A DNA stretch of 64,000 nucleotides from Mycolicibacterium sp. CR10. GTDB taxonomy: Bacteria; Actinomycetota; Actinomycetes; Mycobacteriales; Mycobacteriaceae. The DNA lies in the NCBI RefSeq assembly GCF_005222675.1, contig NZ_STGE01000009.1, positions 310,001 through 374,000 on the forward strand. Reading direction: 5' to 3'. The notes under the pieces were generated by a model that was given only the letters and a program-made list of their open reading frames with translations, was not told the DNA's origin and did not search any database. The number at the start of each line of letters is the position of its first letter. Within the stretch, counting starts at the first letter, position 1. Both the position numbers and the translations under genes were made by a program. Below are positions 60,660-64,000 of the stretch, piece after piece.

Positions 60660-61181
60660 TCACAGATACTGACCGGTGCCGGGATGCCCCGGCCCGACCC
60701 GTTGCCCCGGCGCGCTTGCACCGGGCGGCAGCGCTCCGCGCATCTGCTCGAGTTGTTGACGGGCCGCCATCTGCTGGGCGAACAGGGCGGTCTGGATGCC
60801 GTGGAAAAGTCCCTCGAGCCAGCCGACCAGCTGAGCCTGCGCGATCCGCAGCTCGGCGTCCGAGGGCACGGAGTCCTCGGTGAACGGCAGCGTCAGCCGC
60901 TCCAGCTCGGCGCGCAGCTCCGGTGCCAAGCCCTCTTCGAGCTCACTGATGCTGGTGCGGTGGATGTCGCGCAGCCGGCCGCGGCTGGCTTCGTCGAGCG
61001 GCGCCGCCCGCACTTCCTCCAGCAGCTGCTTGATCATCGTGCCGATCCGCATCACCTTGGCCGGTTGCTCGACGAGGTCGCTCAGCGACTGCCCGTCGCC
61101 CCGCTGCACCACATCCTCGTCCACGGCGTCGCGGCCGGCGCTGATGATCTCGACGCTGTCGTCGTCGGTGTTGCTTGTCAT
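60660..61181 (-). CDS. bpa: Bacterial proteasome activator Bpa/PafE (Rv3780)
   Basis: 173 residues from ATG 61181. Helical core (VMRIGTMIKQLLEEVRAAPLDEASR, LRIAQAQLVGWLEGLFHGIQT) that forms a 12-subunit ring, and the C-terminal GQYL tail that docks into the alpha ring of the 20S proteasome. It opens the gate for ATP- and Pup-independent degradation, for example of HspR in M. tuberculosis. ATG 61181 begins the typical MTSNTDDDS; the frame extends to 61202. It is cotranscribed with wzt, glfT1 and wzm. Confidence 0.95.
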   Translation of the reverse strand: MTSNTDDDSVEIISAGRDAVDEDVVQRGDGQSLSDLVEQPAKVMRIGTMIKQLLEEVRAAPLDEASRGRLRDIHRTSISELEEGLAPELRAELERLTLPFTEDSVPSDAELRIAQAQLVGWLEGLFHGIQTALFAQQMAARQQLEQMRGALPPGASAPGQRVGPGHPGTGQYL

Positions 61182-61209
61182 GTCCCTAGAGTGCCCCAGC
61201 ATCGGTTTC

Positions 61210-61640
61210 CTACTGCGGTTGGGTTCCGCGCCATCGGTAGATGCGGGCCTCGCCGTTGTCGTAGATCTTCTCCCACGACTGCGATTTGTCCAGCGACGCC
61301 AGGCCGTGTGGTGTCACGAAGCCCTTCACCAGCAGGGCAGGCCCACGGGCCGCCGGGGCTGTTCGTCGTCTGGCTCGGCACGTCGCCGGGTGAGGGCCCG
61401 CAAACCTGCGGCCGCACCGACGAACAGGGAGACGGCAAGCGCGGCCGTCCGGGCGCTCCACGGCACGCCTAGGGCGTCGGACGGAACGATTGCCGTGGCC
61501 ACGGTTCCATAGGTCAGCGCGCGACCGGCGGCGACCGCGGCCGGCCAGCCGAGCCCGCTACACCCCGCAACGATCGCCCCGGGTGCCACCAGCAAAACCA
61601 GTGCTAGTAGCACTCCGTACCCGAAGCTCCCTGGACTAGT
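61210..61640 (-). pseudogene. Internally deleted remnant of an Rv3779-type (DUF6541) membrane protein
   Basis: The first piece (from about 61640 to 61326) reads FGYGVLLALVLLVAPGAIVA ... GRALTYGTVATAIVPSDALGVPWS, the N terminus of Rv3779-like proteins. The last piece (to 61210) reads KSQSWEKIYDNGEARIYRWRG, their C-terminal end, but in a different frame. The roughly 500-550 residues between (most of the membrane helices) are missing. No start codon stands at the position expected from the family. In M. tuberculosis Rv3779 (666 residues) lies here, between the Bpa and aminotransferase genes, and is thought to be a membrane glycosyltransferase-like protein. Confidence 0.82.
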
Positions 61641-61764
61641 ATGGCTGCCCAGATGACCCGTTCCGCTTCGGCACGGGTAGCGAAAGCAAGGTCGGGCATC
61701 CGCCGTATCGGTTCGCATTCGGGCCGGTGCGGCGGAATTCATTGACGCACTAAGGTGGGCTGAC

Positions 61765-62961
61765 ATGGCATACGACGTCGCCCGGGTGCGCGGTTTGCAT
61801 CCGTCGCTGGGCGATGGCTGGGTGCACATGGACGCCCAGAACGGCATGCTGCTTCCCGACTCCGTCGCGCGTGCCGTGTCCACCGCGTTCCGCGGTTCGA
61901 TGCCCATCCCGACCGGTCCGCATCCCGCTGCGCGGCGCAGCGCGGCGGTGCTCGCCGCGGCTCGCCAGGCGGTAGCGGATCTGGTGAACGCCGATCCGGC
62001 CGGAGTCGTGTTGGGAGCCGACCGCGCGGTGCTGCTGACGTCGCTGGCCGATGCCGCGTCGGGCCGCGTGGGGCTCGGCTACGAGGTGGTGGTGACCCGT
62101 CTCGACGACGAGGCCAACATCGCGCCGTGGCTGCGTGCCGCGAACCGCTTTGGCGCCAAGGTGAAATGGGCCGAGGTCGACATCGAGACCGGCGAGCTGC
62201 CCACATGGCAGTGGGAAGGTCTGGTGACCAAGCCGACGCGACTGGTCGCGATCACCTCTGCCTCGTCGACCATGGGCACGGTCACCGAGCTGCCCGAGGT
62301 CACCAAGCTGGTGCACGAGGTCGGTGGACTCGTCGTCGTCGACCACTCGGCGGCGGCGCCGTACCGGCTGATCGACATCACCGAGATCGACGCCGACGTG
62401 GTGGCCGTCAACGCCCTCGCGTGGGGCGGGCCGCCGATCGGTGCGCTGGTCTTCCGCGACCCGTCCACCATCGATGCCTTCGGGTCGGTGTCGCTCAACC
62501 CCTACGCCACGGGTCCGGCCCGGTTGGAGCTCGGGGCGCACCAGTTCGGAATGCTCGCCGGGGTGGTCGCGAGCATCGAATACCTTGCCAACCTTGATGA
62601 TTCGGCGCAGGGAACCCGCCGTGAACGACTGTCGGTGTCGATGCGCTCGTCGGCGGCCTACATGAGTGGACTGTTCGACTACCTGCTGACGTCGCTGCGC
62701 ACGCTGCCCACGGTGATGGTGATCGGCAGCCCGGAAGTTCGGATCCCGGTGCTGAGCTTCGCGATCACCAATGTGCCCGCCGAGCGCGTCGTTCAGCGGC
62801 TGGCCGACAACGGGATCCTGGCGATCGCGAACGCGAGTTCGCGCGTCCTGGACCTCATCGGCGTCAACGACGTCGGCGGTGCGGTCACCGTCGGTCTCGC
62901 GCATTACAGCACCATCGCCGAGGTCGACCAGTTGGTCCGGGCGCTCGCGTCACTCGGCTGA
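61765..62961 (+). CDS. Class V aminotransferase / cysteine-desulfurase-fold protein (Rv3778c)
   Basis: 398 residues, ATG 61765 with AAGGTGG upstream. Fold-type I PLP fold: [32 protein letters not shown], and the C-terminal small domain. Where desulfurases have the SxHK motif with the cofactor lysine, this protein reads [16 protein letters not shown] with no lysine. Its cofactor use is therefore doubtful and it may bind PLP differently or not at all. Standing alone on the plus strand, 16 bases before the convergent oxidoreductase. Confidence 0.86.
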   Translation: MAYDVARVRGLHPSLGDGWVHMDAQNGMLLPDSVARAVSTAFRGSMPIPTGPHPAARRSAAVLAAARQAVADLVNADPAGVVLGADRAVLLTSLADAASGRVGLGYEVVVTRLDDEANIAPWLRAANRFGAKVKWAEVDIETGELPTWQWEGLVTKPTRLVAITSASSTMGTVTELPEVTKLVHEVGGLVVVDHSAAAPYRLIDITEIDADVVAVNALAWGGPPIGALVFRDPSTIDAFGSVSLNPYATGPARLELGAHQFGMLAGVVASIEYLANLDDSAQGTRRERLSVSMRSSAAYMSGLFDYLLTSLRTLPTVMVIGSPEVRIPVLSFAITNVPAERVVQRLADNGILAIANASSRVLDLIGVNDVGGAVTVGLAHYSTIAEVDQLVRALASLG

Positions 62962-62977
62962 AACCCGGCTGCCTGAG

Positions 62978-63952
62978 CTATTCCTCAACGCGCAGAAGCA
63001 CTTTGCCTGCGACGTCGCCTGACTCCAGCAGTTCGTGGGCGGCCTTGGCCTCAGCGATCGGGAACTCCGCGCCGATGACGGGCCGGACCAGGCCGTCGGC
63101 GACCATCGGCCATACGTCGCTGACCACCCGGGCGACGATGTCACTCTTGCCGCCGGCGCCCCCGACCGGGCGCGACCGCAGGGCGGTCGCGATGACGCCG
63201 CCGCGTTTACCGAGCAGCTTGGCGATGTTCAGCTCGGCCTTGATTCCGCCCTGCATGCCGATGATCACGAGCCGCCCGTCATCGGCGAGCGCATCGACGT
63301 TGCGGTCCAGGTAGGCCGCTCCCATGATGTCGAGGATGACGTCAGCCCCACCCGCGCCGCGCACGACGTCGACGAAGTCCTCGTTGCGGTAGTCGATGGT
63401 GACCTCGGCGCCCAGCTCGGCGCACAGATCGAGTTTGTTCCGGGAGCCGGCGGTGACCGCAACGCGGCAGTTCAGCGCGCGGGCGACCTGAATGGCGTGG
63501 GTCCCGATGCCGCTGGCGCCGCCATGCACGAGGACCAACTGCGACGCGCGCAGGCCCGCCGTCATCACCAGGTTCGACCACACCGTGCAGGCGACCTCGG
63601 GTAACGCTGCGGCATAGGGCAATTCGACACCATCGGGCAGCGGCATCACCTGGCCGGCCGGGACGGCCACATACTCGGCATAGCCGCCACCGGCGAGCAA
63701 CGCGCACACCTGTTGGCCCGGGGACCAGTGGGTGGCGCCGTCGCCGACCGAATCGATCGTCCCCGAAACCTCCAGACCGAGGATGTCACTGGCGCCGGGT
63801 GGCGGCGGATAATTGCCTGCGGCTTGCAGGAGGTCGGCGCGGTTCACTCCGGCGGCGGTGACTTTTATCAGAACTTCACCGGGGGCGGGGGTTAGGTCTG
63901 GCACAGACTGCCAGGTCAGACGGTCGGGAGTTTCGGCCACGATCGCGTGCAT
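62978..63952 (-). CDS. Quinone oxidoreductase-type NADPH dehydrogenase (Rv3777)
   Basis: 324 residues, zeta-crystallin/QOR branch of the MDR superfamily. NADPH-binding region LVLVHGGASGIGTHAIQVARAL and the end LLESGDVAGKVLLRVEE are typical. It lacks the zinc ligands of alcohol dehydrogenases, as QORs do. Likely reduces quinones or electrophilic enones. ATG 63952 begins the conserved HAIVAETPDRLTWQ; the frame extends to 63982. Confidence 0.92.
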   Translation of the reverse strand: MHAIVAETPDRLTWQSVPDLTPAPGEVLIKVTAAGVNRADLLQAAGNYPPPPGASDILGLEVSGTIDSVGDGATHWSPGQQVCALLAGGGYAEYVAVPAGQVMPLPDGVELPYAAALPEVACTVWSNLVMTAGLRASQLVLVHGGASGIGTHAIQVARALNCRVAVTAGSRNKLDLCAELGAEVTIDYRNEDFVDVVRGAGGADVILDIMGAAYLDRNVDALADDGRLVIIGMQGGIKAELNIAKLLGKRGGVIATALRSRPVGGAGGKSDIVARVVSDVWPMVADGLVRPVIGAEFPIAEAKAAHELLESGDVAGKVLLRVEE

Positions 63953-64000
63953 TCGAGCAACGCTACTACCCTGGGAAAACACCGGTCGTTTTAGCCACCA

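Overview
The window comes from a mycobacterium, most likely a rapid-growing, environmental (Mycolicibacterium-type) species. It is GC-rich, uses many GTG starts and has tightly overlapping genes. It carries the complete, conserved cell-wall core locus that runs in M. tuberculosis from about Rv3818 to Rv3777. Assignments rest on reading the proteins against remembered family and H37Rv sequences; no database search was run.

Left part (1-23017): an MBL-Rieske protein cut by the window edge, an aminoglycoside-phosphotransferase-like protein, two paralogous PlsC acyltransferases, a HAD phosphatase and a large AAA/LuxR regulator. Then come the LGFP-repeat amidase, the repetitive surface protein Erp, and the galactan/arabinan series glf-glfT2-PAP2-ubiA-aftB. 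These are followed by the antigen-85 genes fbpA and mpt51, a DUF732 lipoprotein, the cutinase-like lipase and fadD32.

Middle (21128-48563): fadD32-pks13-accD4 makes the mycolate condensation machinery. It is followed by a plus-strand cassette not seen at this place in M. tuberculosis: DUF4331 protein, small unknown, RDD membrane protein and a Ser/Thr kinase. On the minus strand lies a continuous eight-gene array, GtrA-like / dprE1 / dprE2 / aftA / embC / embA / embB / MBL hydrolase. It makes decaprenyl-phospho-arabinose and polymerises arabinan. In-frame 36-bp repeats have entered aftA and embB, and related repeats sit at the dprE2/aftA and gtrA/dprE1 junctions.

Right part (48564-64000): a variable accessory stretch holds a frameshifted hydrolase-cyclase, an HNH/13E12 nuclease under a perfect LexA box, a secreted peptide, an F420-type nitroreductase, a MocR regulator diverging from an AhpD-like protein, a Sel1-repeat protein, a second phosphotransferase-like protein, a zinc-ribbon protein and a PPOX-fold protein. 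The conserved array then resumes with wzm-glfT1-wzt (galactan export and priming) and bpa (proteasome activator). An internally deleted remnant of the Rv3779-type membrane protein follows, then an aminotransferase-fold protein and a quinone oxidoreductase.

Together the conserved genes cover galactan priming (glfT1), polymerisation (glf, glfT2) and export (wzm/wzt), DPA supply (ubiA, PAP2, dprE1/E2), arabinan assembly (aftA, embCAB, aftB), mycolate synthesis (fadD32, pks13, accD4) and mycolate attachment (fbpA). The least expected signals are the 36-bp repeat insertions in essential genes, the SOS-controlled HNH-cyclase unit, the Rv3779 deletion remnant and a triple 9-bp direct repeat between erp and glf. 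No tRNA, rRNA, CRISPR array or insertion sequence was seen, and no gene-free stretch exceeds 300 bases.
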